From a virus: a stretch of 64,000 bases of DNA. Positions 55,850 through 63,125 of the stretch are shown piece by piece. Under the pieces are notes generated by a model, which searched no databases, was not told the DNA's origin, and worked only from the letters and a program-made list of their open reading frames with translations. How positions within the stretch are numbered: the stretch's first letter is position 1; each line of letters begins with the position of its first letter. The stretch spans positions 34,514 to 98,513 of IMG/VR virus record IMGVR_UViG_3300038415_000126; one strand, 5' to 3'. A program made the position numbers and the translations under genes.

Positions 55850-56788
55850 ATGGCAAACGAAATCGGTTACAAGAAACTGAAGGACGAAACCTGGGGTCTC
55901 TCTGGAGTCAATCTAGTTCCTGGTACTACGGTTACAGTGACCAAGAAGTCAGGAGAAACCAAACAAGAGGTCGTAGGGGCCATCGTTTGGAAGAACAAGG
56001 CCGATGGTTTCTGTTTTGCCAAGATCGCTACATCGAGCCAAGCTCAGAGTCCAGCACCCAAAGCGGCCCCTAGGGCTCGTACTTCAACCCGAGGTACCTC
56101 GACTCGTCGCAGTCGTAGAAGCGGCAAGAAAGAGGGCGTCCAAGAGGGCAAGTACAGTTCTTCGCGCGAGGGTGATGAGGGTGATGAGGTAGGTCGAGTT
56201 CGCTACCTCAAAAGCCAAGGTGTCCGTATCCCCGTTGTGGTTGTAGGGTACGAAACCGGCTACTGTAACGAAGACGGATTGTCATTTGGACTACCCATGG
56301 ATGAGGGTTACTACACTACTTCGTGGTACCGTGATGCAACCGAAGAAGAAGCCACGGACCTAGCTAGTAGAGAGGCTGCCAAGATCTCGGCCAAGGAAAC
56401 CGCTGCGCGAGCTGCCAAGGAAGCTCTAGAGGCTGCCGAGAAGGCTGCGCGAGCACCACTCGAAGGTCTGATCAGAAGTGACTCTCTTGCTACCCCCAAG
56501 GGTACACGAACCTCAGTGGGTAACTTCAAGAACGATTACAGCCAGAACGTGTCTGTCACCAAGATTGAGTTGGAAGACGGACGAGTGGTCTACCACGAAG
56601 GCGTGTACATGTACGATGACAGCCGAGACTACATCTGGGCCACCCAAGAAGTACTCGCGAGCCTCTATGAGGAACGGTTGGCGGAGCACCCCATCAGTCT
56701 GGAAGAGGCCCAAGAGTACTTGACCAAGTACTCAGGTTGCTGCGGAGCTGACATTTACAAGTACGTTGTAGCTCGGACCACCATCTAA
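55850..56788 (+). CDS. Unknown multi-domain protein, 312 aa
   Basis: N-terminal beta domain (WGLSGVNLVPGTTVTVTKKS, about 15-34) of a kind common in phage and plasmid proteins, a basic linker (TRGTSTRRSRRSGKK), a second beta part, then an Ala/Glu helix (KEALEAAEKAARAPLEG) and a C-terminal domain with CCGADIYKYV. Probably DNA-associated; function unknown. Confidence 0.68.
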   Translation: MANEIGYKKLKDETWGLSGVNLVPGTTVTVTKKSGETKQEVVGAIVWKNKADGFCFAKIATSSQAQSPAPKAAPRARTSTRGTSTRRSRRSGKKEGVQEGKYSSSREGDEGDEVGRVRYLKSQGVRIPVVVVGYETGYCNEDGLSFGLPMDEGYYTTSWYRDATEEEATDLASREAAKISAKETAARAAKEALEAAEKAARAPLEGLIRSDSLATPKGTRTSVGNFKNDYSQNVSVTKIELEDGRVVYHEGVYMYDDSRDYIWATQEVLASLYEERLAEHPISLEEAQEYLTKYSGCCGADIYKYVVARTTI

Positions 56789-56804
56789 CCTAACATTTTT
56801 CTTG

Positions 56805-56833
56805 TTGAGAAAGTTGTCTCTCGCGCGTAATAC
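56805..56833 (+). promoter_or_regulatory. Class A promoter
   Basis: TTGAGA (56805-56810), 17 nt ending CGCGCG, TAATAC (56828-56833), 8 nt to ATG 56842. Confidence 0.8.
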
Positions 56834-56841
56834 AGAGTATC

Positions 56842-57420
56842 ATGTCCAAGTACAGCAAACCCGAACTCGAACAACAGGCTAACGAGCTCAACAATCAGAT
56901 TTTAGTTGGGCTGGCCGCGATTGGGATCAAGGCTGAGCTGAATGATTGTACCGATGGGATCAAGATTCCTGAGTATACTTACGACATTGCTAGCGTGCGT
57001 GAGCCAAATGGGGAATCTGGTTTCAGTCGTCAACCTACAGGTAAGCTTGAAGTGGACTTCCGATCAGTCCACATGGGTCGAGGTTGCCTTTGCCATGCCA
57101 AGCGGTTCAAGGCTGATACCAAGGATCTGGTCCAGAAAGTGGTCTCCAGCGTCAAGGAGCGTCGGGAGGCTATCGTCGCCCAAGCTAAGCGTGAACGGGA
57201 AATGGGTAAGGCGCGGAGCGCTCACCAAAAAGTCCTCAAGAGTTTGAGCCTTGATTTCCCTGACTTCAAGGGTAACATCGTGAATCACAGTTCTCAGATC
57301 AACCTGAACTTTCATTGGTTGGATGAGAGCAAGGCGCGAAGGATACTCCTTGCGCTTCGGGCTGCCGGTATCAAGGGTGACCGGGGATTCGGAGAAGATG
57401 ACCCAGAGAACGAGGAGTAA
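56842..57420 (+). CDS. Unknown protein, 192 aa
   Basis: MSKYSKPELEQQANELNNQI start shared with the 45189 protein. CLCHAKRF near residue 80 and a basic helix follow; acidic tail EDDPENEE. Function unknown. Confidence 0.65.
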   Translation: MSKYSKPELEQQANELNNQILVGLAAIGIKAELNDCTDGIKIPEYTYDIASVREPNGESGFSRQPTGKLEVDFRSVHMGRGCLCHAKRFKADTKDLVQKVVSSVKERREAIVAQAKREREMGKARSAHQKVLKSLSLDFPDFKGNIVNHSSQINLNFHWLDESKARRILLALRAAGIKGDRGFGEDDPENEE

Positions 57421-57421
57421 C

Positions 57422-57751
57422 ATGGACATTCCAGGCATTGAGTACATCGTGGTCTGCAGAGAAGACCGGAAAGAGGACGGTACTCCCGGTGAGTACACCC
57501 TGGTGACCCGTACCATTTTCCCCACCAAGGAGGCAGCGGACAAGTTCGCTTCCGAGTGTGCGAGCGAGCGACAAGCCCTGGTCGTAGGTGGCCGGTTCAG
57601 CCAGCTACGACATGACTTCGAGGAGAGATTTCCAAAGCCTCTCATGACCGATTGTGCTAAACACGGGCATACTGAAGCTTTTGGGTATGATGCCGGTGTA
57701 ATGTGCAAGGCTTGCTTCATTGGAGCCTCTCGATATGTAGGCATTCCGTGA
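57422..57751 (+). CDS. Unknown Cys/His protein, 109 aa
   Basis: From ATG 57422, GAGGAG upstream. C-terminal CAKHGHTEAFGYDAGVMCKAC is a plausible zinc site. Confidence 0.62.
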   Translation: MDIPGIEYIVVCREDRKEDGTPGEYTLVTRTIFPTKEAADKFASECASERQALVVGGRFSQLRHDFEERFPKPLMTDCAKHGHTEAFGYDAGVMCKACFIGASRYVGIP

Positions 57752-57778
57752 GATTAACTATCAAACCTAATGCACCCC

Positions 57779-58108
57779 AGCTCGGTTGGCCGCGAGCTAG
57801 TCAGGTTGTCCCTGACGAACGGAACCGGGCAGGCCACCCGGAAAAAACACCTGTGACCGGAGGTCTCGTAGGCTTGGCTGCGTAGGATGGTATGACCGAG
57901 GGGTTCGCCCCGGTGACGTCGGTACTGACCACCAAGCACCTTTGAACTCTGGCATAATCGCCCGTCAGGTAGGCGATAAGGAGGCAGAATCCAGCCCCTC
58001 GAATCTCGCAGCAATAATTTGACTAGCTACGAGATTGTGTTGCCGATGGTAAAGAGCGGCCCGTCTGGCTTAGTTTAACCTCCATTTTTCTAAGCTGGCG
58101 GGCCGCTC
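57779..58108 (+). ncRNA. Candidate structured non-coding RNA, about 330 nt
   Basis: Seven good helices in a gene-free stretch: AGCTCG/CGAGCT (57779-57798), GTCAGG/CCTGAC (57800-57816), CCGGG/CCCGG (57825-57841), GGGG-TTCG-CCCC (57900-57911) inside ACCGA/TCGGT, ATCGCC/GGCGAT (57857+100 to 57977), AATCTCG/CGAGATT (58002-58036) and a long GAGCGGCCCG/CGGGCCGCTC helix with inner GCTTAG/CTAAGC (58054-58108). Not a tRNA or a known riboswitch to my eye. It ends 12 nt before the next ATG, so it could be a regulatory leader or an independent RNA. Confidence 0.6.
58054..58108 (+). terminator. Long hairpin before the next gene
   Basis: 10-bp outer and 6-bp inner perfect stems; the loop holds CCATTTTT but no T-run follows. 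Terminator or attenuator. Confidence 0.45.
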
Positions 58109-58120
58109 GCCTAACTTCTC

Positions 58121-58636
58121 ATGCCCCTTGTTACCCGATCAGTGTTGTACCTCAAGGATGGTACGCCTTTCGACCCTTCTGTGGGTCCAGTTGATCTGAG
58201 TACAACTTGGTGGGAGCTCCACGAGATTGAGCTCCCAGAGTGGCTCTCGACCAAGGAGTACTGCAGGAGCTTTATCAAGTGGAAGCACTTCTGGGGCCTC
58301 GGGGGTAACCCAGAGTGGCCTGAAAAATGGCAACGACTCTTGTCTCGGGGTGGTTCTCCGGCGGATAGACTCGCGTGCATCCAGCTACTCAAGACCAAGA
58401 AGTTCAGGAGCAAGTTCCGCAGCGACCTCTGCGCCCAGCTCGTGAAATGGATGAACGAGGAGCGCTACCCGACCCCGTTCTCTCCTAGGCAGTGGGAAAA
58501 GCTGGTCAATAAGTACGTTGTATGGCGGGCCGAGCGCCTAGAATCCGCTCTTCGGCGAGACAAGAGCTACTACGGGGTACCCAAGGACAACTTGGAAATA
58601 CAAATTCTGGTTGAGAATTTGAAACCTAGCGCGTAA
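58121..58636 (+). CDS. Unknown protein, 171 aa, C-terminus encoded by a promoter
   Basis: TTWWELHEIELPEWL near the start recalls the TWWQ opening of the tagged pair. Basic helical middle. Last residues VENLKPSA are the translation of a class A promoter; TAA is the start of its -10. Confidence 0.62.
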   Translation: MPLVTRSVLYLKDGTPFDPSVGPVDLSTTWWELHEIELPEWLSTKEYCRSFIKWKHFWGLGGNPEWPEKWQRLLSRGGSPADRLACIQLLKTKKFRSKFRSDLCAQLVKWMNEERYPTPFSPRQWEKLVNKYVVWRAERLESALRRDKSYYGVPKDNLEIQILVENLKPSA

Positions 58637-58639
58637 TAA
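58611..58639 (+). promoter_or_regulatory. Class A promoter (inside upstream gene end)
   Basis: TTGAGA (58611-58616), 17 nt ending AGCGCG, TAATAA (58634-58639), 5 nt to ATG 58645. Confidence 0.78.
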
Positions 58640-58644
58640 TGAGT

Positions 58645-58911
58645 ATGGTGGACTCAATAAATCCAGTCATGTCTCCAACCCTTGAGAGTATTGCTCTGAA
58701 AAGAGCTCTTGAGGTTATGACCCGGCTGGTCATGCTGTACAAGCTGAACAGGTTAGCTGTTACTGAGGCATCCAAGCAACGTTACCAGAGCGAGGCGCGC
58801 GAGTGTGTCCTCACCCTGGAGCAGTATTCCAAGAGTACTACGGATACCGGGGTACGCTGGGTTGTCGGGGAAGCACGTGATGTACTGGAACTCATGAAAA
58901 AAGTTGCGTAA
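58645..58911 (+). CDS. Small helical protein
   Basis: 88 residues from ATG 58645; an ATG at 58639 overlaps the -10 and is less likely. Helices VMTRLVMLYKLNRLAVTEAS. Function unknown. Confidence 0.65.
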   Translation: MVDSINPVMSPTLESIALKRALEVMTRLVMLYKLNRLAVTEASKQRYQSEARECVLTLEQYSKSTTDTGVRWVVGEARDVLELMKKVA

Positions 58912-58924
58912 TCATAGCTTTTGG

Positions 58925-58954
58925 TTGAGATCTAGACCCCCTCCCGCGTAATAT
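58925..58954 (+). promoter_or_regulatory. Class A promoter with leader
   Basis: TTGAGA (58925-58930), 18 nt ending CCGCG, TAATAT (58949-58954); ATG 58977 lies 22 nt on, with AAAGGAC between, so this transcript has a ribosome site. Confidence 0.72.
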
Positions 58955-58976
58955 TCTGTGAAAGGACAATGATCCA

Positions 58977-59183
58977 ATGACCCTGACCCCCTCCTACGGA
59001 CGCGACTACAAGTCAGCCAAAGAAGTGAAGGCTGACTGGGATGCCAACAAGGACTTCACGATTGCTGATGTCTTCGGTGGCCAAGCTGGTCGCCAGATCA
59101 ACAAGCAAGATGCTCCCACGGGTACTCACAACATCCGCTACAACAATCTGACCAAAGTCTGCGTCATTACGGTGAGTAAGTAA
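58977..59183 (+). CDS. Small protein, unknown
   Basis: 68 residues; YKSAKEVKADWDANKDFTIA then a beta end. Overlaps the next start by one base. Confidence 0.65.
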   Translation: MTLTPSYGRDYKSAKEVKADWDANKDFTIADVFGGQAGRQINKQDAPTGTHNIRYNNLTKVCVITVSK

Positions 59184-59524
59184 TGTGGAGGTTCGGTTGT
59201 CTTCGCAGGCCTCAACAGAGTCCTGCCCATGTCCAACCCGGGACCTATGCCCCAGGTGAGGTCCCTGAGTATGCCTTCTGTGAGCCAGTTGTCGCAGGTG
59301 TCAATGCCCGCTGGTATATCCGGAAGGTCAACAACACGCTCTACCTCAGTGGTGGCATCGACACCCCTAGCCTATGCGGCCGGGTGAAGCCCTTTGGACA
59401 TGAGCGGGGCGCCATTGGTGGTTGGGACGTCAACGTCAAGATCACTGAGCGCCACCTAGGACATTCCTGCCCGGCTTGCGTCGAGGCTTATCGACTGATT
59501 TCTATACCTGCTGAAAAAGACTAG
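59183..59524 (+). CDS. Unknown protein, 113 aa
   Basis: Beta-rich, CPACVEAYRLIS near the end suggests a metal site. No family recognised. Confidence 0.6.
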   Translation: MWRFGCLRRPQQSPAHVQPGTYAPGEVPEYAFCEPVVAGVNARWYIRKVNNTLYLSGGIDTPSLCGRVKPFGHERGAIGGWDVNVKITERHLGHSCPACVEAYRLISIPAEKD

Positions 59525-59529
59525 AGCCT

Positions 59530-59688
59530 ATGGAACCACCCAAGTACAGTAAAGGCTATGAAGAGCACAGCAGCTACTGCACGTGTCCATTCGAGTTTAG
59601 GCAAGAGCATCCAGACCCAAACGAGCACGAAGAAGAGTGTGCTTGTATATGTAAGCGTCCGCCGCCATCTAGTGAAACTTCCGGTTGA
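59530..59688 (+). CDS. 52-residue Cys-rich peptide
   Basis: From ATG 59530: MEPPKYSKGYEEHSSYCTCP and ECACICKRP. CTC and CACIC could chelate zinc. Its TGA stop lies inside the -35 (TTGAGA) of the next promoter. Confidence 0.55.
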   Translation: MEPPKYSKGYEEHSSYCTCPFEFRQEHPDPNEHEEECACICKRPPPSSETSG

Positions 59689-59714
59689 GATCTACACCCT
59701 CTCGCGCGTAGTAC
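59685..59714 (+). promoter_or_regulatory. Class A promoter
   Basis: TTGAGA (59685-59690), 18 nt ending CGCGCG, TAGTAC (59709-59714), 5 nt to ATG 59720. Confidence 0.75.
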
Positions 59715-59719
59715 TGATC

Positions 59720-60307
59720 ATGACCTTCGAACCCATGGTTAAATACATCCCTCCCGGTCAACGTGGCAGGGTTGAGGTTAGTCACTTTCACATTGGGGAG
59801 TCTGAGTTCCACTCCATGCTACTCAGAGAGGCGGCTACTAGGGGTCGTGAGCAGGCTACGCCCACGGGAGACTACTGCCGGCTGATCATCAATGGGCAGA
59901 CCGTCATGAGCGACACCTACTTGGAGTACTCGACCAACCGCGAGGTGGTCTACCAGGCTCGTGGTGACGTCCTCATCGCCGGGCTTGGCATCGGCTTCAT
60001 CTTGGTCCCCCTGCTTGCCAAGGAGGGTGTGAAGAGCATCACGGTCATTGAGAAACATCAAGAGGTGATTGACTTGGTGGGTCCTCATTTCAGAGACCCA
60101 CGCCTAACTGTAACCCAAGGCGATATCTTCAAGTGGAAGCCCATTAAAGGGTCCACCTACGATGTCATCTACTTCGACATTTGGCCCTGTATTTGTGCTT
60201 CCAACCTCAAGGAAATGACCCGACTTGAGAGACGATTCAGGCCGTTCAAGAGTGAGGGTGGCTGGATGGGCTCGTGGGCAAAGACCCGTTGTAGGAGACC
60301 TAGGTAA
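59720..60307 (+). CDS. SAM-dependent methyltransferase-like protein
   Basis: 195 residues from ATG 59720. VLIAGLGIGFILVPLLAKEG (about 88-107) is the SAM-binding motif I, ITVIEKHQEVIDLV motif II, LTVTQGDIFKWKP and YDVIYFDIWP motifs III-IV, as in spermidine-synthase-like Rossmann methyltransferases. Substrate unknown. Ends in a basic tail. Confidence 0.75.
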   Translation: MTFEPMVKYIPPGQRGRVEVSHFHIGESEFHSMLLREAATRGREQATPTGDYCRLIINGQTVMSDTYLEYSTNREVVYQARGDVLIAGLGIGFILVPLLAKEGVKSITVIEKHQEVIDLVGPHFRDPRLTVTQGDIFKWKPIKGSTYDVIYFDIWPCICASNLKEMTRLERRFRPFKSEGGWMGSWAKTRCRRPR

Positions 60308-60309
60308 TC

Positions 60310-60690
60310 ATGAAATGGGACATCGACAAGGCGTTGGAGTCGTACGGTCAACCTGGGGTGCTCATTGAGCACAGTGTTGTTCGAGTGCTGATCCATAGGG
60401 GCCAGTGGAAGAACCACCGGCTCAATCCCAAGCTGACTGATCCGAACCAGGAAAGCGTTCTCGCTTGGAGCCTCGGTGTTGGCCGGTGGGGACATCCCAA
60501 GCTGTTCGTTATGGCTCTGACCCTTCGAGAGGCTCATCTACGGTTGCGCAAAATTATCATGAAGATGGATCAGGAACCGGCCAACCTCTATGGGGTCAGG
60601 TTCAAGCCCAAGCGAAATAAGTTCGAGCGTCGAGAGCGGAAACCCAAGAAGCCGGTTGAGGTTAAACCGACCAAAAAGAAGGCCAAGTGA
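60310..60690 (+). CDS. Unknown basic protein, 126 aa
   Basis: Alpha/beta N-terminal part (YGQPGVLIEHSVVRVLIHRG), Lys/Arg-rich C-terminus (RRERKPKKPVEVKPTKKKAK). Likely nucleic-acid binding. Confidence 0.6.
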   Translation: MKWDIDKALESYGQPGVLIEHSVVRVLIHRGQWKNHRLNPKLTDPNQESVLAWSLGVGRWGHPKLFVMALTLREAHLRLRKIIMKMDQEPANLYGVRFKPKRNKFERRERKPKKPVEVKPTKKKAK

Positions 60691-60693
60691 TCC

Positions 60694-60900
60694 ATGGATC
60701 TAGACACATTCATCAAGAAGCTTCAGGACTTGCGAGCCACGGGTGGTAACCTGGACGTGTTCTACTTGGTCCACTCAGACTCAGAGCAGTACCCGGCGGA
60801 CGACGTCAAGATTGTTCAGGCCGATGAGGCTATCGAGGAGAAGATTGGTCTTTCAGAGGGTACCCCGTACGTCCTGATCGAAAGCGAAGCGGTCTGGTGA
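60694..60900 (+). CDS. Small acidic protein
   Basis: 68 residues; TFIKKLQDLRATGGNLDVFY helix-strand pattern common in small phage proteins, function unknown. Confidence 0.62.
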   Translation: MDLDTFIKKLQDLRATGGNLDVFYLVHSDSEQYPADDVKIVQADEAIEEKIGLSEGTPYVLIESEAVW

Positions 60901-60907
60901 TTCCTTG

Positions 60908-60937
60908 TTGAGTTCCTGGGAGGCTGGCGCGTAATAC
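60908..60937 (+). promoter_or_regulatory. Class A promoter
   Basis: TTGAGT (60908-60913), 18 nt ending GGCGCG, TAATAC (60932-60937), 5 nt to ATG 60943. Confidence 0.8.
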
Positions 60938-60942
60938 CTAGT

Positions 60943-61212
60943 ATGACCACTCCGACCACCCCCGAGACCGAGAACAGGACGCCCGAGAACATCAAGTACA
61001 TGCCGATGTTCAACCTGGTTTCTCCGAAGGACAACTGGAAGAAACCCATCAACGCGCTGGTTGACCCGATGGATCTGGTCGAGCTTGGGATCACCAAGCA
61101 GGACTTGTCGGACGCAGTTGAGTTCTTCACGGGTGCGCCTGCTGTCATCGTACGTGAGGGTAACAAGTACCGCGTGACGGCTCCGGGGTACTACATCGTT
61201 GTTGGAGCATGA
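60943..61212 (+). CDS. Small protein, unknown
   Basis: 89 residues; disordered TTPTTPETENRTPEN start, helix and beta end (YRVTAPGYYIVVGA). Predicted leaderless. Confidence 0.65.
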   Translation: MTTPTTPETENRTPENIKYMPMFNLVSPKDNWKKPINALVDPMDLVELGITKQDLSDAVEFFTGAPAVIVREGNKYRVTAPGYYIVVGA

Positions 61213-61215
61213 GGG

Positions 61216-61536
61216 ATGCATCAGGTTGAGACCCCTATTCACTGGCTATGGTTGGCGCGCGGAACGGAGCCTACTATCAATGTGGGCTCTGGCGGAAGTG
61301 CTTTGGTGATGATCGGGGACTTCGAGAAGGACTTCAAAGTGGTTGGGGAGGGACTTCTGAAGGTACCCCTCTTCAAGTTGAGTGTCCGCACTGGTTCGAG
61401 CCCCTCGCTTGAATCGAGGATCGCCGACCATGTCCAGATGACGGTCAAGTGGGCTCGGGCGTTGAAGGCTAGGTGGTCCAGCCTCAACATCTACGGGACC
61501 TTGAAGTCGAAGGGGACCCAAGGGGGGAGTGAGTAG
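61216..61536 (+). CDS. Unknown protein, 106 aa
   Basis: 3 nt after the previous stop. Beta-rich; ends GTLKSKGTQGGSE. No family recognised. Confidence 0.6.
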   Translation: MHQVETPIHWLWLARGTEPTINVGSGGSALVMIGDFEKDFKVVGEGLLKVPLFKLSVRTGSSPSLESRIADHVQMTVKWARALKARWSSLNIYGTLKSKGTQGGSE

Positions 61537-61741
61537 CGGAGCTGGCGGGACCCCATTGGTTGACTCTGTCGAGATGGGCTTGGTCTGCGCAAACATACCG
61601 CTGATGAACCATCCGGGCCTGGTTGTTCTAGACCACAGTAGGGTGGACTACCTGAAGCTGCCGCGCTTCTTAGTGGAAGCCATGGCAGAGCTGCCAACTA
61701 CTGAACCAACCCCGCGCGTGAGCCGTTACGACAGGAAGTAG
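61529..61741 (+). CDS. 70-aa protein with truncated SRYDRK tag
   Basis: Ends TPRVSRYDRK, TAG (61739-61741). The same frame then reads VI and TGA, so the tag SRYDRK-W-VI is cut by a TAG where Trp would stand. The rest is beta/helical, unknown. Confidence 0.62.
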   Translation: MSSGAGGTPLVDSVEMGLVCANIPLMNHPGLVVLDHSRVDYLKLPRFLVEAMAELPTTEPTPRVSRYDRK

Positions 61742-61753
61742 GTCATCTGAAGA

Positions 61754-61783
61754 TAGGTTTATGACAACAGTGTCATAAACCTA
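61754..61783. terminator. Perfect 13-bp hairpin
   Basis: TAGGTTTATGACA (61754-61766), loop ACAG, perfect complement to 61783. No T-run; likely ends the upstream operon. Confidence 0.55.
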
Positions 61784-61830
61784 AGTATCCTAGTGCATTC
61801 GGTGTACTTGGGTTGAACCGAGGACCCCAA

Positions 61831-62913
61831 ATGCACTACCATGATCCAGACAAGAAACGCGCGCATGTAATAGTCTTCTACCGAGACTTCAAGGACTACG
61901 ACGACTATGGGGACTACGGGTACGAAGGTTACGGCCGTTGTCACCGGGGTTTGGGTATCAATGCCCTCATGACCGTCAAGTGTCTGCGTAAAGCCGGCAT
62001 ATGCGCTGACCTGAGTGCAGTCATGCACCTAGAAGATGTCAAGAAGGAGCTTACCAAGCACAACCCCACCCATGCTGTGATTCAAGCATTATGGATCTCA
62101 GCGGAAGACCAAGCAGAGCTTTGCCAAGCATTCCCTAATACCCACTTCATCGTCCGGTGTCACAGCCAGATTGGGTTCCTGCAGGTCGAGCCGAATGCCA
62201 TCAAAATCCTGCGCGACCTTCTATTCATGCAGGAGTTGCAGCTCAATCTTTCGGTCTCGGCCAATACCCATCGATTGAGGGAGTTCCTTGAGCAGACCTA
62301 CAAGAGCCGGGTGGTCTACTTGCCGAACCTCTATGATGTTGAGCGTGTTCGCCGGAAGCGGGACGAGAGCCATGACCATCGAGTCCTGAGAGTCTCTAGC
62401 TTCGGGGCCCATCGACTACTCAAGAATCACACGACGGCCGCGGCTGCTGCCCTGATGATGGCCGAGCGGCGCGGGTCCGACTTGGAGTTCTATGTGAACG
62501 CCGGACGTGAGGAGAACCTTCCGAAGAAGTCGTCAGTGATCTCGTCGTTGAAGGCAATGTTCGACCGGTTGTCGTGGGCCAAGCTCATCGAGAGTCCGTG
62601 GGCGGAGTGGAGCCAGTTCAGAGCAACCGTAGCGCACATGGATCTCTGTATGCAGGTTTCCTTCACGGAGACCTTCAATATCGTGACCGCTGATGCTGTT
62701 GCAGAGGGAGTACCTAGCGTGGTGTCCAGTGCTATCGAGTGGACACCGGAACGATGGCATGCCGAAGTCGACAATGCCGCTGACATCGCTCGGGTAGGGT
62801 CCAGTCTACTCTGGGACACTCATGCTGCTGAAGAGGGGCTTCATGCCCTGGAAAGGTACCTCAAGTGCGGGATCAAGCACTGGTTGGAGTACCTGGACAG
62901 CAACCCCACCTAG
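61831..62913 (+). CDS. GT-B glycosyltransferase (GT4-like)
   Basis: 360 residues from ATG 61831 (GAGGA upstream; GGTGTA 24 nt upstream). N-terminal Rossmann domain (HAVIQALWISAEDQAELCQA), middle YKSRVVYLPNLYDVERVRRK then RVSSFGAHRLLKNH, and MQVSFTETFNIVTADAVAEGVPSVVS (about 275-300), where the ExFNxVxADAxAxGxPxV acceptor matches the GT4 nucleotide-sugar motif. May modify host surface, phage structural protein or DNA; substrate unknown. Confidence 0.75.
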   Translation: MHYHDPDKKRAHVIVFYRDFKDYDDYGDYGYEGYGRCHRGLGINALMTVKCLRKAGICADLSAVMHLEDVKKELTKHNPTHAVIQALWISAEDQAELCQAFPNTHFIVRCHSQIGFLQVEPNAIKILRDLLFMQELQLNLSVSANTHRLREFLEQTYKSRVVYLPNLYDVERVRRKRDESHDHRVLRVSSFGAHRLLKNHTTAAAAALMMAERRGSDLEFYVNAGREENLPKKSSVISSLKAMFDRLSWAKLIESPWAEWSQFRATVAHMDLCMQVSFTETFNIVTADAVAEGVPSVVSSAIEWTPERWHAEVDNAADIARVGSSLLWDTHAAEEGLHALERYLKCGIKHWLEYLDSNPT

Positions 62914-63125
62914 GGCGGCCCTAGCCGGTTGTAGGAGCCGTCATCGTTGACGGTCCACCTCTGACCCCTCCGAGACTGATGTGGATCCTTGTGATCTTTT
63001 GGTAGATCACAAGGATCCATATAGTAGGTGGCCAAGCACTTGGGGTAGTGCTTGAGACAGAGCAAGCAGAAGACCGTGTAGTACTCGTCGCGACACTCGT
63101 GTTCGGGATGTTCGGGGCATTTCAT
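62910..63125 (-). CDS. Small Cys/His-rich protein
   Basis: 71 residues from ATG 63125 (one-base overlap with the upstream TGA). CPEHPEHEC, CLLCLKHYPKC give a zinc-like cluster. The DNA at 62982-63019 inside it is a 16-bp perfect inverted repeat coding YMDPCDLPKDHKDPH. Confidence 0.6.
   Translation of the reverse strand: MKCPEHPEHECRDEYYTVFCLLCLKHYPKCLATYYMDPCDLPKDHKDPHQSRRGQRWTVNDDGSYNRLGPP
62982..63019. repeat. 16-bp inverted repeat within a coding region
   Basis: TGGATCCTTGTGATCT, 6-nt loop, perfect complement. Possibly a regulatory hairpin or binding site conserved inside the gene. Confidence 0.55.

Noticed and set aside
57754-58014. Leftward 86-codon frame in the structured stretch
   Set aside because: It crosses several strong hairpins, has no ribosome site or promoter element, and its composition is unlike neighbouring genes.
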